From assembly GCA_015904045.1 (NCBI GenBank), contig JABMDG010000057.1:16803-30080 (forward strand): DNA of 13,278 nucleotides. Reading direction: 5' to 3'. The stretch's first letter is position 1; every line of letters begins with the position of its first letter. The notes below the pieces were generated by a model that saw nothing but the letters and a program-made list of their open reading frames with translations, had not been told where the DNA came from and did not search any database. Position numbers and translations under genes: made by a program. The stretch comes from Nitrospira sp. (GTDB taxonomy: Bacteria > Nitrospirota > Nitrospiria > Nitrospirales > Nitrospiraceae). This document shows positions 1-7,669 of the stretch, piece after piece.

Positions 1-218
1 ACCGCCCACGGGTGTTTGAACGATTTTATCGTGTCGACAAGGCCCGATCGCGCGAACTGGGTGTGACAGGGCTCGGGCTTGCGATTGTGAAGCATATCGT
101 AGAGGGGCATGGGGGGCAGGTGTGGGTAGAAGCGAACCAGCCTCACGGGAGCAAATTCGTGGTGCGTCTTCCCATTCGAAGCAGAGATAAAATGGTGATT
201 CAAGCAGGCAAGGTCTAA
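1..218 (+). CDS. PhoR-like sensor histidine kinase, C-terminal fragment (copy 1)
   Basis: This is the end of a histidine kinase gene that is cut by the window edge; the open frame starts at base 3 and stops at 216-218. It encodes the last part of the HATPase_c ATP-binding domain: FERFYRVD (F box), then the G2 box and the C-terminal strand FVVRLP. Over the aligned 57 residues it matches the end of the complete kinase at 3977-5365 at about 50 positions, and the offset is constant (base 1 aligns with 5157), so it is the first copy of that gene. One residue is odd: the G2 box reads LGVTGLGL where the second copy has LGGTGLGL, replacing a nearly invariant glycine. The tails after the domain differ completely. 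It is convergent with fabH copy 1. The function is presumably autophosphorylation and signalling to a PhoB-type regulator, but no more can be seen in this fragment. Confidence 0.9.
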   Translation, partial: RPRVFERFYRVDKARSRELGVTGLGLAIVKHIVEGHGGQVWVEANQPHGSKFVVRLPIRSRDKMVIQAGKV

Positions 219-293
219 CCTGCACGCGCCGCGCCGGGGGAGCGGGCTTTACGCTTTACGAACGACGGGACACGAAATACGCTCACCGGGCTG

Positions 294-1286
294 CTACCAC
301 CGGACAAGGCCGGTCGCCCACGTCAAGCCTCCGCCGAAGCTGCCCAGCAGTACAAGATCACCGGGGGCAATAGCCCCACCGCGCACCGCCGCGTCGAGGG
401 CAATGGGCAACGACGCTGATGACGTGTTGCCGTACCGTTCGATGACCGACGAAAGTCTGTCCTGCGGGATAGCCAGGCGATCGGCAATCTGGGCCAGAAT
501 TCGGCCGTTGGCCTGATGAAGAACTACCTGCTTGACCTCACGAAGATCGACTCCGAACTCCTTCAAAATATCCTGCACGGCCTGTTCAATCCGCCGAATC
601 GCAGCCCGATAGAGTGAGGCGCCCTGCATGCGCAGGGTATGTTCATGCCTCTCTACCGTAGCCTGAGAAGACGGTTTTCGCGACCCGCCAGCCTGAACAC
701 GAATGAGCTCATGCCGCGATCCATCGGCGCGCAACCTGATGCCTAAGATCCCTCGCATCTCCAGGCTTCGATCTTCCTCCCCACGCAAGACAATGGCGCC
801 TGCCCCATCACCGAACAGCATGGCGGTCGCCCCATCTTTGAGATCGAGAAAACGAGACTTGACCTCTGATGCCGCTACCAGGCAGGTCCTGATTTGCCCG
901 CTCTCTATCATGGCCTGAGCCATAGAGAGCCCATAGAGAAAGCCGGAGCAGGAAGCGGATACATCAAACGCGCCCACTCTTTTACATCCTAATCCGCGCT
1001 GGACATAACAAGCCGTGGAAGGAAACACCGCATCCGGAGACGTAGTAGATACAATGACGGCCTCAATCGCGGACGCCTCACAACCGGCCGCCAGGAGGGC
1101 CTGACGCCCCGCCTCAATCGCCATGTCGGAAGATGCTTCGTGATCTGCCGCCCAATGCCGTTCTCGAATGCCGGTCAGCCTGTAGATCTGGTCGGGAGCG
1201 AGTCCTAACGGCCGGGCAATCTCCTCATTTGTCACGACCCGGTGAGGTACATAGCTGCCCGTTCCAATCGCCCTGGTTCGAATCAT
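294..1286 (-). CDS. fabH: 3-oxoacyl-ACP synthase III, FabH family (copy 1)
   Basis: The 330-residue product has the usual length of beta-ketoacyl-ACP synthase III, which condenses acetyl-CoA (or another acyl-CoA) with malonyl-ACP to start fatty acid synthesis in the cytoplasm. The catalytic triad is intact: Cys113 in SASCSGF, His257 in LHQANGR and Asn287 in RYGNTSS. The glycine-rich end LLGSFGGG is also present. The start ATG (1284-1286) follows AGGAAG on the minus strand and gives the family's typical N-terminus (GTGSYVPHRVVTNEE). A strong promoter lies about 60 bases upstream (1342-1370). A second copy at 5401-6393 is 81% identical (267/330 by hand count) without gaps. There are no other fatty acid synthesis genes in the window, so a specialised FabH-like role (a different primer or a secondary acyl product) cannot be excluded. 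It is divergent from bamD copy 1. Confidence 0.93.
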   Translation of the reverse strand: MIRTRAIGTGSYVPHRVVTNEEIARPLGLAPDQIYRLTGIRERHWAADHEASSDMAIEAGRQALLAAGCEASAIEAVIVSTTSPDAVFPSTACYVQRGLGCKRVGAFDVSASCSGFLYGLSMAQAMIESGQIRTCLVAASEVKSRFLDLKDGATAMLFGDGAGAIVLRGEEDRSLEMRGILGIRLRADGSRHELIRVQAGGSRKPSSQATVERHEHTLRMQGASLYRAAIRRIEQAVQDILKEFGVDLREVKQVVLHQANGRILAQIADRLAIPQDRLSSVIERYGNTSSASLPIALDAAVRGGAIAPGDLVLLGSFGGGLTWATGLVRW

Positions 1287-1341
1287 GCTTCCTGCCTAAT
1301 ATGGATCAAGACAACAGGGTGACACCGATACGACGTGCGGG

Positions 1342-1370
1342 ATTATAGGGAGAGGGCGGATGTGGGTCAA
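1342..1370 (-). promoter_or_regulatory. Sigma70 promoter for fabH copy 1
   Basis: Read on the minus strand, TTGACC (1365-1370) is followed after exactly 17 bases by TATAAT (1342-1347). Transcription would start near 1335, leaving a leader of about 50 bases before the fabH start. The same boxes with the same 17-base spacing occur upstream of fabH copy 2, although most of the surrounding sequence differs, which supports selection on the promoter. Confidence 0.85.
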
Positions 1371-1387
1371 CCGAACCCTCCTTCTCG

Positions 1388-1417
1388 TTGCTTTTTGCCC
1401 TCCATTTTTGCTATGAA
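1388..1417 (+). promoter_or_regulatory. Candidate promoter for bamD copy 1 (near-leaderless)
   Basis: TTGCTT (1388-1393), an 18-base spacer and TATGAA (1412-1417) lie directly before the bamD start at 1426. Copy 2 keeps the arrangement as TTGCTT-18-TATCAA. Only eight bases separate the -10 box from the ATG and no Shine-Dalgarno sequence is seen, so the transcript could be leaderless. The box matches are moderate, so this remains a candidate. Confidence 0.45.
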
Positions 1418-1425
1418 TTAAAGAT

Positions 1426-2346
1426 ATGTCATCACTGCGTACAGCCACTCACACCAAAGTCAGTTGGACATCGCGAGCCTCTTTCCTGCCACTGCTGGGA
1501 TGCCTTCTTGTAGGACAAAGCTTTCTTGCTGCCTGTGCAGGCACCCCAGAAGACTTACGAAGCGGTGTGAAAAAAGTGGTCAGCGGCGTAGACGAGCAGA
1601 TCTTTCTCGAAGACAATGTTGAGAAGCAGCTCTTCCACCCCAATGTGATCATGAAACGTGGAGAAGCATTTTTTGAGAAAGAGGAATACAACGAAGCCTT
1701 GACCGAATACAACCGGTTTCTGGATCTCTTCCGGAACCATATGCTCGCTCCCTATGCAGCGTTTAAGGTCGGAGAGGTTCAGCTCAAGCTAGCGAAAAGC
1801 ATCGATCGGGACCCTGAGCCCATTCAGAAGGCCATCACCGCATTTGAACGTGTCCGGAAAGACTATCCTGGAAGCCGCTACGATGCCCAGGCACTGCAGA
1901 AACTTGAAGACTGCCATAACTGGCTGGCGCAAATGCATCTATTCGTAGGCCAGTTCTACTACCGACGCGGCTCGTACCTGGCTGCCGCGCACCGATTCGA
2001 ACATATCATCAAGACCTATCCCGATCGGCTCGTTGCTCCCGATGCGTTATATTTTCTAGCCATGAGCTATCATGAATTGGGCGCCGACGACTGGTCGCGG
2101 GAGAGCCTGGTCCTACTGGCGGACAAATACCCCAATAGCACAGCAGTCAATGACGGAAACAGCCTGCTCGCAAAACTAGGCGGAGCAAAACCAGGTCCCC
2201 AGCTTGCGCATAAATCAGACCCATCCCCCATCGCCGATATTGGAGTGGCTGCTGCCGGATCTCCAGTGTCAAACCTGTTCTCAATTCCTTCTTCCAGTGG
2301 GCTGGGTCAGGCCTTTACCGCCTGCCGCCTCGGCGCCTGGTGCTAG
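1426..2346 (+). CDS. bamD: BamD-like outer membrane assembly lipoprotein (copy 1)
   Basis: The 306-residue product is a probable outer-membrane lipoprotein. It has a hydrophobic signal peptide ending in the lipobox LAAC, with lipidated Cys37, followed by tetratricopeptide-type helical repeats (about residues 55-250; for example RGEAFFEKEEYNEALTEY and GQFYYRRGSYLAAAHRFE, then YP and APDALYFLAMSY). This matches BamD/YfiO, which works with BamA to insert beta-barrel proteins into the outer membrane. The ATG at 1426 is chosen because it places the lipobox Cys at residue 37, exactly as in copy 2. After the repeats comes a low-complexity Ser/Pro/Ala linker, then a tail GQAFTACRLGAWC ending in two cysteines (300 and 306), which is identical in copy 2. 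The core is roughly three quarters identical to copy 2 by eye. BamD proper is usually about 240-260 residues, so the linker and Cys tail are additions. No other bam gene is nearby. Confidence 0.82.
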   Translation: MSSLRTATHTKVSWTSRASFLPLLGCLLVGQSFLAACAGTPEDLRSGVKKVVSGVDEQIFLEDNVEKQLFHPNVIMKRGEAFFEKEEYNEALTEYNRFLDLFRNHMLAPYAAFKVGEVQLKLAKSIDRDPEPIQKAITAFERVRKDYPGSRYDAQALQKLEDCHNWLAQMHLFVGQFYYRRGSYLAAAHRFEHIIKTYPDRLVAPDALYFLAMSYHELGADDWSRESLVLLADKYPNSTAVNDGNSLLAKLGGAKPGPQLAHKSDPSPIADIGVAAAGSPVSNLFSIPSSSGLGQAFTACRLGAWC

Positions 2347-2354
2347 TCGCGTTC

Positions 2355-2431
2355 CTCGTATCCCGTGAAGCGTACTCGCAAGCAAAGAAGGGGCACGCTC
2401 AATTTCCGTCCTGCGCTTCACGAGATACGAG
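2355..2431. repeat. Inverted repeat between bamD and ccdA (copy 1), possible terminator
   Basis: CTCGTATCCCGTGAAGCG (2355-2372) and CGCTTCACGAGATACGAG (2414-2431) pair at 17 of 18 positions around a 41-base loop. It lies between the convergent ends of bamD and the ccdA remnant. The equivalent element is present after copy 2. There is no T tract, so it could be a 3' stabilising or REP-type element and not a classic terminator. Confidence 0.6.
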
Positions 2432-2497
2432 CGACGAAGAGCAGGGACTCATTAGCAGATGAAGAGATTATGAAAAGCAGAGACTAGCGGCAAGAAA

Positions 2498-2861
2498 CTA
2501 CTGCCCCAGATACCAGCCGATACCGTACCGCTCCAGAAAGCTCGTGACCATCGTGAGAGAATTGGCGTAGATCATCACGCCGACGACGACCAGCAACACT
2601 CCACTCACCGTAGAAACACCCCACAGATACGCTCGGACCTCTTTGAAGTACGCCAGAAACCGGTCCACGCCTAGCGCCGTAAGAAACAACGGCAAACCCA
2701 GTCCCAATGAGTAGGACGTCAACAGCACGACACCGTCAAGCAGGGAGTCCGTCGTGCCGGCGTACAGCAAGATCGATCCTAATACCGGCCCGACGCAAGG
2801 CGTCCAGCCCGCGGCAAATGCGACCCCGATGAAAAACGACCCAAGGTAGCCGGCCGGGCGG
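2498..2861 (-). pseudogene. ccdA copy 1, 3' remnant lacking the N-terminal half
   Basis: This minus-strand remnant encodes the last 120 residues of CcdA (from RPAGYLGSFF to YGIGWYLGQ), corresponding to residues 129-248 of the intact copy at 7670-8416. It retains the second redox motif GWTPCVGP but lacks the first 128 residues, including the SPC motif with Cys25, a start codon and a promoter. CcdA needs both cysteines to move reducing equivalents across the membrane, so the remnant should be inactive. Nucleotide identity to the intact gene is 342/364 (94%) by hand count without gaps: about 90% over 2498-2690, then only three differences from 2691 to 2861. Identity stops abruptly after 2861, where methyltransferase sequence begins. 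Confidence 0.88.
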
Positions 2862-2863
2862 CC
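2852..2863. other. Recombination joint between ccdA and a methyltransferase gene
   Basis: The alignment with the intact ccdA (offset 5172) is continuous up to base 2861 and absent after it, while the methyltransferase frame on the other strand is recognisable from about 2861. The GC-rich stretch GGCCGGGCGGCC lies at the boundary. Two truncated genes meeting exactly here mark a rearrangement endpoint or an assembly join. Confidence 0.8.
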
Positions 2864-3169
2864 GATCTCATCACGATGGGCATGATTCTGCACGACTGGA
2901 ATTTGGAGAAGAAGATGCACCTGATCCGATCCGCCTACGACGCATTGCCGCCTGGCGGCGCGCTGGTGGCCATCGAGGCGCTCATCGACGACGCCCGACG
3001 CGAAAACGTGCAGGGCCTGCTGATGTCGCTCAACATGCTCATCGAGTTCGGCGATGCCTTCGATTATTCCGGCGCCGATTTCCGCCGGTGGTGCGGTGAG
3101 GCCGGCTTCACACGGTTCGAGATCATTCACCTCGCCGGCCCGTCGAGCGCGGCCGTCGCTTACAAGTAG
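2861..3169 (+). pseudogene. O-methyltransferase, C-terminal remnant
   Basis: About 102 codons of a SAM-dependent O-methyltransferase C-terminus are seen. They include ADLITMGMILHDWN (the end of the Rossmann fold, just after the acidic SAM motif region), the ALPPGGALVAIEA strand, the NMLIEFGDAFDYSGADFRRW helix region and the terminal GPSSAAVAYK. This pattern fits the acetylserotonin O-methyltransferase-like family (methyltransf_2), whose full proteins are about 330-350 residues, so roughly the first 70% is missing. The SAM-binding glycine motif and dimerisation domain are absent. The first in-frame ATG (2876) has no visible ribosome binding site, so expression is doubtful. It ends 88 bases before phoB in the same direction. 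In an undisturbed locus the full gene was probably the upstream neighbour of phoB. Confidence 0.8.
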
Positions 3170-3219
3170 CGGCCCATCACTCCATGATCCCCTCTCCTGA
3201 TGGTGTACCACCCATTCGC

Positions 3220-3248
3220 TTGACTCTCTCCCCCCTCCGCCGTAGGCT
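3220..3248 (+). promoter_or_regulatory. Candidate phoB promoter
   Basis: TTGACT (3220-3225), a 17-base spacer and TAGGCT (3243-3248) stand nine bases before the phoB ATG. The -35 box is good and the -10 box weak (3 of 6). As with bamD, the spacing would give a transcript starting at or just before the ATG, and no clear Shine-Dalgarno sequence is visible. Confidence 0.4.
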
Positions 3249-3257
3249 CGGTGTCCT

Positions 3258-3956
3258 ATGACCGCTTCGGGCAGCAAGAGAGTCCTCATCGTTGAAGACG
3301 AGCGGGATATTCTCAAACTCGTCACACACTACCTGGAGAAAGAGGGGTTTCGAGTGCTCACGGCAACGACCGGGATCGAGGCGCTGAAGAAAATACAAGC
3401 AGAGAAACCGGACCTTCTCATACTAGATCTCATGCTGCCTGAAATGGACGGGCTCGAAGTCTGCAAACGGGTGCGCGCCGTTCCGGAAACGGCAATGCTC
3501 CCGATCATCATGCTGACGGCCAAAGCCGAGGAATCGGATACGGTGATCGGGCTCGAACTCGGCGCCGACGATTACGTGACCAAACCCTTCAGCCCGAAGG
3601 CGCTGGTCGCGCGGGCGAAGGCCTTGCTGCGCCGGCTGGAGCGCGCGCCGGCCGCCGAATCCACCCCCTACCGGTATGGCCCTCTGGCGATGGACCTCGG
3701 ACGGCATGAGGTTCGCCTGGGCGAAAAAGAAGTGCTGTTAACGGCGAAGGAGTTTGGGCTGCTCGAACATCTCCTCCGGAATCCTGGGCGAGTCCTGACC
3801 CGCGACATCCTCCTCAATGCCGTATGGGGCTACGACTACTTTGGCACCACCAGAACGGTCGATGTCCATATCCGGCGGCTTAAGCAAAAACTCCCGCTGC
3901 TCGACGAGGCCATCGTCTCCGTGAAGTCGATGGGATACAAACTGAAGGAACTGTAA
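3258..3956 (+). CDS. phoB: PhoB-family (OmpR-type) response regulator
   Basis: The 232-residue product has two domains. The receiver (about 7-120) shows the acidic pair Glu13/Asp14, the phosphorylated Asp57 in LILDLMLPEMDG, Thr87 in MLTAKAEE and Lys109 in DDYVTKPFS. The C-terminal winged helix (about 135-232) shows LTAKEFGLLEHLLRNPGRVL, the recognition helix region TRTVDVHIRRLKQKL and the terminal GYKL. It is a DNA-binding transcription factor activated by phosphorylation. phoR follows 20 bases downstream and is its likely partner. The assignment to phosphate control rests on similarity of the pair to PhoB/PhoR; no pst or phoU gene is visible, so the actual signal is unproven. All catalytic residues are intact. 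The matching regulator of copy 1 would lie left of the window if the duplicated unit is complete. Confidence 0.88.
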   Translation: MTASGSKRVLIVEDERDILKLVTHYLEKEGFRVLTATTGIEALKKIQAEKPDLLILDLMLPEMDGLEVCKRVRAVPETAMLPIIMLTAKAEESDTVIGLELGADDYVTKPFSPKALVARAKALLRRLERAPAAESTPYRYGPLAMDLGRHEVRLGEKEVLLTAKEFGLLEHLLRNPGRVLTRDILLNAVWGYDYFGTTRTVDVHIRRLKQKLPLLDEAIVSVKSMGYKLKEL

Positions 3957-3976
3957 TCGTTGATGGGCGAGAACGC

Positions 3977-5365
<1,389 letters not shown>

Positions 5366-5400
5366 GGACGTCACCGGAGCGTAGCCCCGTTCTATCGCCT

Positions 5401-6393
5401 TTACCACCGCACAAGCCCGGTGGCCCACGTCACGCCTCCGCCAAAGCTGCCTAACAGCACAAGATCACCGGCGGCGATGGCTCCACCACGCACGGCCGTA
5501 TCGAGCGCAATCGGCAGAGAGGCCGATGACGTGTTGCCGTACCGCTCGATGACCGATGTCAGTTTGTTCTGCGGAATCTCCAGGCGGTCGGCAACCTGGT
5601 GCAAAATCCTGCCGTTGGCCTGATGCAGCACCACCTGTGCAATCTCGCCGATGCCTACGCCAAATTCCTTTAAGAGATCTTGCACGGCCTGCTCGATCCG
5701 CCGAATCGCGACCCGATAAAGCGCGGTTCCCTGCATACGGATCGTATGTTCCTGTTTCTCGAGCGTCGCACGCGTTAATGGAGTTCGGGATCCACCGGCC
5801 TGCACGCGAATCAGGCCATGGCGAGATCCATCCGCGTACAGCCTGATTCCGAGAATCCCACGCCAATCGGGATTGCGATCGTCTTCGCCCCGCAAGACGA
5901 CGGCCCCAGCCCCGTCGCCGAACAGCATGGCGGTCTCTTGATTCGTTCGATCGAGCGATCGAGACTTGACCTCGGACGCCGCCACAAGACAGGTTTTCAG
6001 CTGTCCGCTCTGAATCATCGCCTGCCCCATGGAGAGTCCATATAAAAAGCCGGAGCACGAGGCGGATACATCGAAGGCTCCCACCCCCTGACACCCCAAC
6101 CCCCGCTGAACATAACAGGCGGTCGAAGGGAAGACGGTGTCCGGTGACGTGGTCGACAGGATAATCGCTTCAATCGCAGATGCTTGGCAGCCCGCCGCGG
6201 ACAGGGCCCGGCGCCCGGCCTCGATCGCCATATCGGAAGGCGCTTCGCTGTCGGCCGCCCAACACCGTTCCTTGATGCCGGTCAGCCGTTGAATGTGGTC
6301 CGACGCAAGCCCTAGCGGGGCCGCAATCTCCTCGTTCGTAACGACCCGGTGAGGGAGATAACTGCCGGTTCCAATCACCCTGGCTCGAATCAT
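5401..6393 (-). CDS. fabH: 3-oxoacyl-ACP synthase III, FabH family (copy 2)
   Basis: The 330-residue paralogue of the gene at 294-1286 aligns without gaps (constant offset 5107). The triad Cys113, His257 and Asn287 is intact, as are RYGNTSSASLP and LLGSFGGG, so both copies look catalytically competent. Differences are mostly on the surface (for example around residues 150-155 and 211-224). The start ATG (6391-6393) is preceded on the minus strand by GGGAG only two bases away, a tight spacing; copy 1 supports the same start. Its promoter is TTGACC-17-TATAAT at 6457-6485. The predicted reaction is condensation of acyl-CoA with malonyl-ACP. As no other fab gene is near, whether the two paralogues use different primers cannot be told from sequence alone. 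Confidence 0.93.
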   Translation of the reverse strand: MIRARVIGTGSYLPHRVVTNEEIAAPLGLASDHIQRLTGIKERCWAADSEAPSDMAIEAGRRALSAAGCQASAIEAIILSTTSPDTVFPSTACYVQRGLGCQGVGAFDVSASCSGFLYGLSMGQAMIQSGQLKTCLVAASEVKSRSLDRTNQETAMLFGDGAGAVVLRGEDDRNPDWRGILGIRLYADGSRHGLIRVQAGGSRTPLTRATLEKQEHTIRMQGTALYRVAIRRIEQAVQDLLKEFGVGIGEIAQVVLHQANGRILHQVADRLEIPQNKLTSVIERYGNTSSASLPIALDTAVRGGAIAAGDLVLLGSFGGGVTWATGLVRW

Positions 6394-6456
6394 GACTCCC
6401 GCCGGTTGTGGTTAATAATGTGGAGGGAACGCCGAGCGGACCTTGATCGCGCGAGA

Positions 6457-6485
6457 ATTATAGGGAGCCCTGTGGGGCAGGTCAA
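6457..6485 (-). promoter_or_regulatory. Sigma70 promoter for fabH copy 2
   Basis: On the minus strand TTGACC (6480-6485), a 17-base spacer and TATAAT (6457-6462) repeat the promoter of copy 1 box for box while the spacer is only partly conserved. The leader would be about 55-60 bases. Confidence 0.85.
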
Positions 6486-6511
6486 CCAAACCACTTTTTT
6501 TCCTGCTCTTC

Positions 6512-6541
6512 TTGCTTTTTCTCCCTCGCTCTTGCTATCAA
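6512..6541 (+). promoter_or_regulatory. Candidate promoter for bamD copy 2 (near-leaderless)
   Basis: TTGCTT (6512-6517), 18 bases and TATCAA (6536-6541) end eight bases before the bamD ATG at 6550, the same geometry as copy 1. No Shine-Dalgarno sequence is seen before the ATG. Confidence 0.4.
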
Positions 6542-6549
6542 TAACGACC

Positions 6550-7497
6550 ATGGGGTTTCCACTACTCCCTCCACGCACCTCAGCCAATCGATCCTCGACA
6601 GTATCGTGTCTGATCGCTCTAGGCTGCCTCCTCGTGGGGCAGAGCTTCCTTGCGGGTTGCTCCACCACACCCAAAGACCTACGGGACGGTGTGAAGAAAG
6701 CCCTCACCGGGACGGATGAACAGATCTTCGTCGAGGACACCGTCGAGCGATACTATCACCCCAACGTCATGATTAAACGAGGAGAAGCGTATTTCGAGAA
6801 GGAAGAGTACGCCGAAGCCCTCGCGGAGTACTCCCGATTCCTTGAGATGTATCGAAACCATGTACTCGCCCCGTATGCGGCATTCCGGATCGGTGAAGTA
6901 CATTTCAAGATGAGCAAGAGCATTGATCGTGACCCCGAACCTATCCAAAAGGCGATTGCCGCGTTTGAACGGGTGCGAAAGGATTTTCCCGGAAGCCGGT
7001 ACGATGCACAGTCGCTAGAGAAACTGGAAGAGTGCCGCAATTGGATGGCGGAGATGCATCTGTTCGTGGGGCGATTTTACTACCGGCGCGGCTCCTACTT
7101 GGCCGCCGCACATCGATTCGAACAAGTCTTCAAGACCTACCCAGATCGCCCCGTTGCCCCAGACGCCTTATATTTTCTTGCCATGAGCCATCATGAGTTG
7201 GGCGCTGACGATTGGGCCAGAGCTGACCTCACGCTCCTTCTTGAAAAATATCCGAACAGCAGCGCGGCAGCCGATGGCAAAAGCCTGCTTGCAACGCTCG
7301 GAGGGGCGTACCCTCCCTTGCTCGCCCAGAAATCGGATTCGGCCATTGCGTCTGACGCGGGACCGGTGTCGTCTAGACCATACACGTCAGGCCTGTCTTC
7401 TAACCAAGCTGCCCCTCCCTTCGGATCATTGGGCGCTTCCTCCGCCAGTCCAACCGGACAAGCCTTTACCGCGTGCCGCCTCGGCGCCTGGTGCTAG
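6550..7497 (+). CDS. bamD: BamD-like outer membrane assembly lipoprotein (copy 2)
   Basis: The 315-residue lipoprotein is the paralogue of the gene at 1426-2346. The ATG at 6550 is preferred over an in-frame start at 6349, which would overlap fabH copy 2 and its promoter; with 6550 the lipobox LAGC places Cys at residue 37 in both copies. Tetratricopeptide-type repeats (about 55-250) include RGEAYFEKEEYAEALAEY and GRFYYRRGSYLAAAHRFE, as expected for the BamD subunit of the beta-barrel assembly machine. The linker after the repeats differs in sequence and is about ten residues longer than in copy 1, yet the last 13 residues (GQAFTACRLGAWC, Cys309 and Cys315) are identical. There is one single-residue indel near residue 60 relative to copy 1. 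No other Bam component is in the window, so a BamD-like rather than true BamD role for one copy is possible. Confidence 0.82.
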   Translation: MGFPLLPPRTSANRSSTVSCLIALGCLLVGQSFLAGCSTTPKDLRDGVKKALTGTDEQIFVEDTVERYYHPNVMIKRGEAYFEKEEYAEALAEYSRFLEMYRNHVLAPYAAFRIGEVHFKMSKSIDRDPEPIQKAIAAFERVRKDFPGSRYDAQSLEKLEECRNWMAEMHLFVGRFYYRRGSYLAAAHRFEQVFKTYPDRPVAPDALYFLAMSHHELGADDWARADLTLLLEKYPNSSAAADGKSLLATLGGAYPPLLAQKSDSAIASDAGPVSSRPYTSGLSSNQAAPPFGSLGASSASPTGQAFTACRLGAWC

Positions 7498-7506
7498 CTC
7501 ACGTTC

Positions 7507-7591
7507 CGCGTGTCCCGTGAAGCGTATCTCGTATCTTGCATGCGAAGAACGGGCACACTCAATTTCCGTGCTGCGCTTCACGAGATACGAG
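7507..7591. repeat. Inverted repeat between bamD and ccdA (copy 2), possible terminator
   Basis: Arms 7507-7524 and 7574-7591 pair at 15 of 18 positions (core CCGTGAAGCG against CGCTTCACGAG) around a 49-base loop, between the convergent ends of bamD and ccdA. The right arm is identical to that of copy 1, while the left arm and loop have diverged. No T tract follows. Confidence 0.55.
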
Positions 7592-7669
7592 CGACGAAGA
7601 GTAGCACAGCGAGTAGGCAACCATACGCAGCGGAAGAACTTATGAAAAGCAGAAATTAGTGGAAAGAAA

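Noticed and set aside
2498..3325. 275-codon minus-strand frame joining the ccdA remnant to upstream sequence
   Set aside because: Its first part is antisense to the methyltransferase remnant and to the phoB start; only the ccdA-derived part is meaningful, so it is a chance fusion, although a product cannot be fully excluded.
6349..6549. Longer N-terminus for bamD copy 2
   Set aside because: It would overlap the fabH start and promoter and put 67 residues before the signal peptide; copy 1 has no matching extension.
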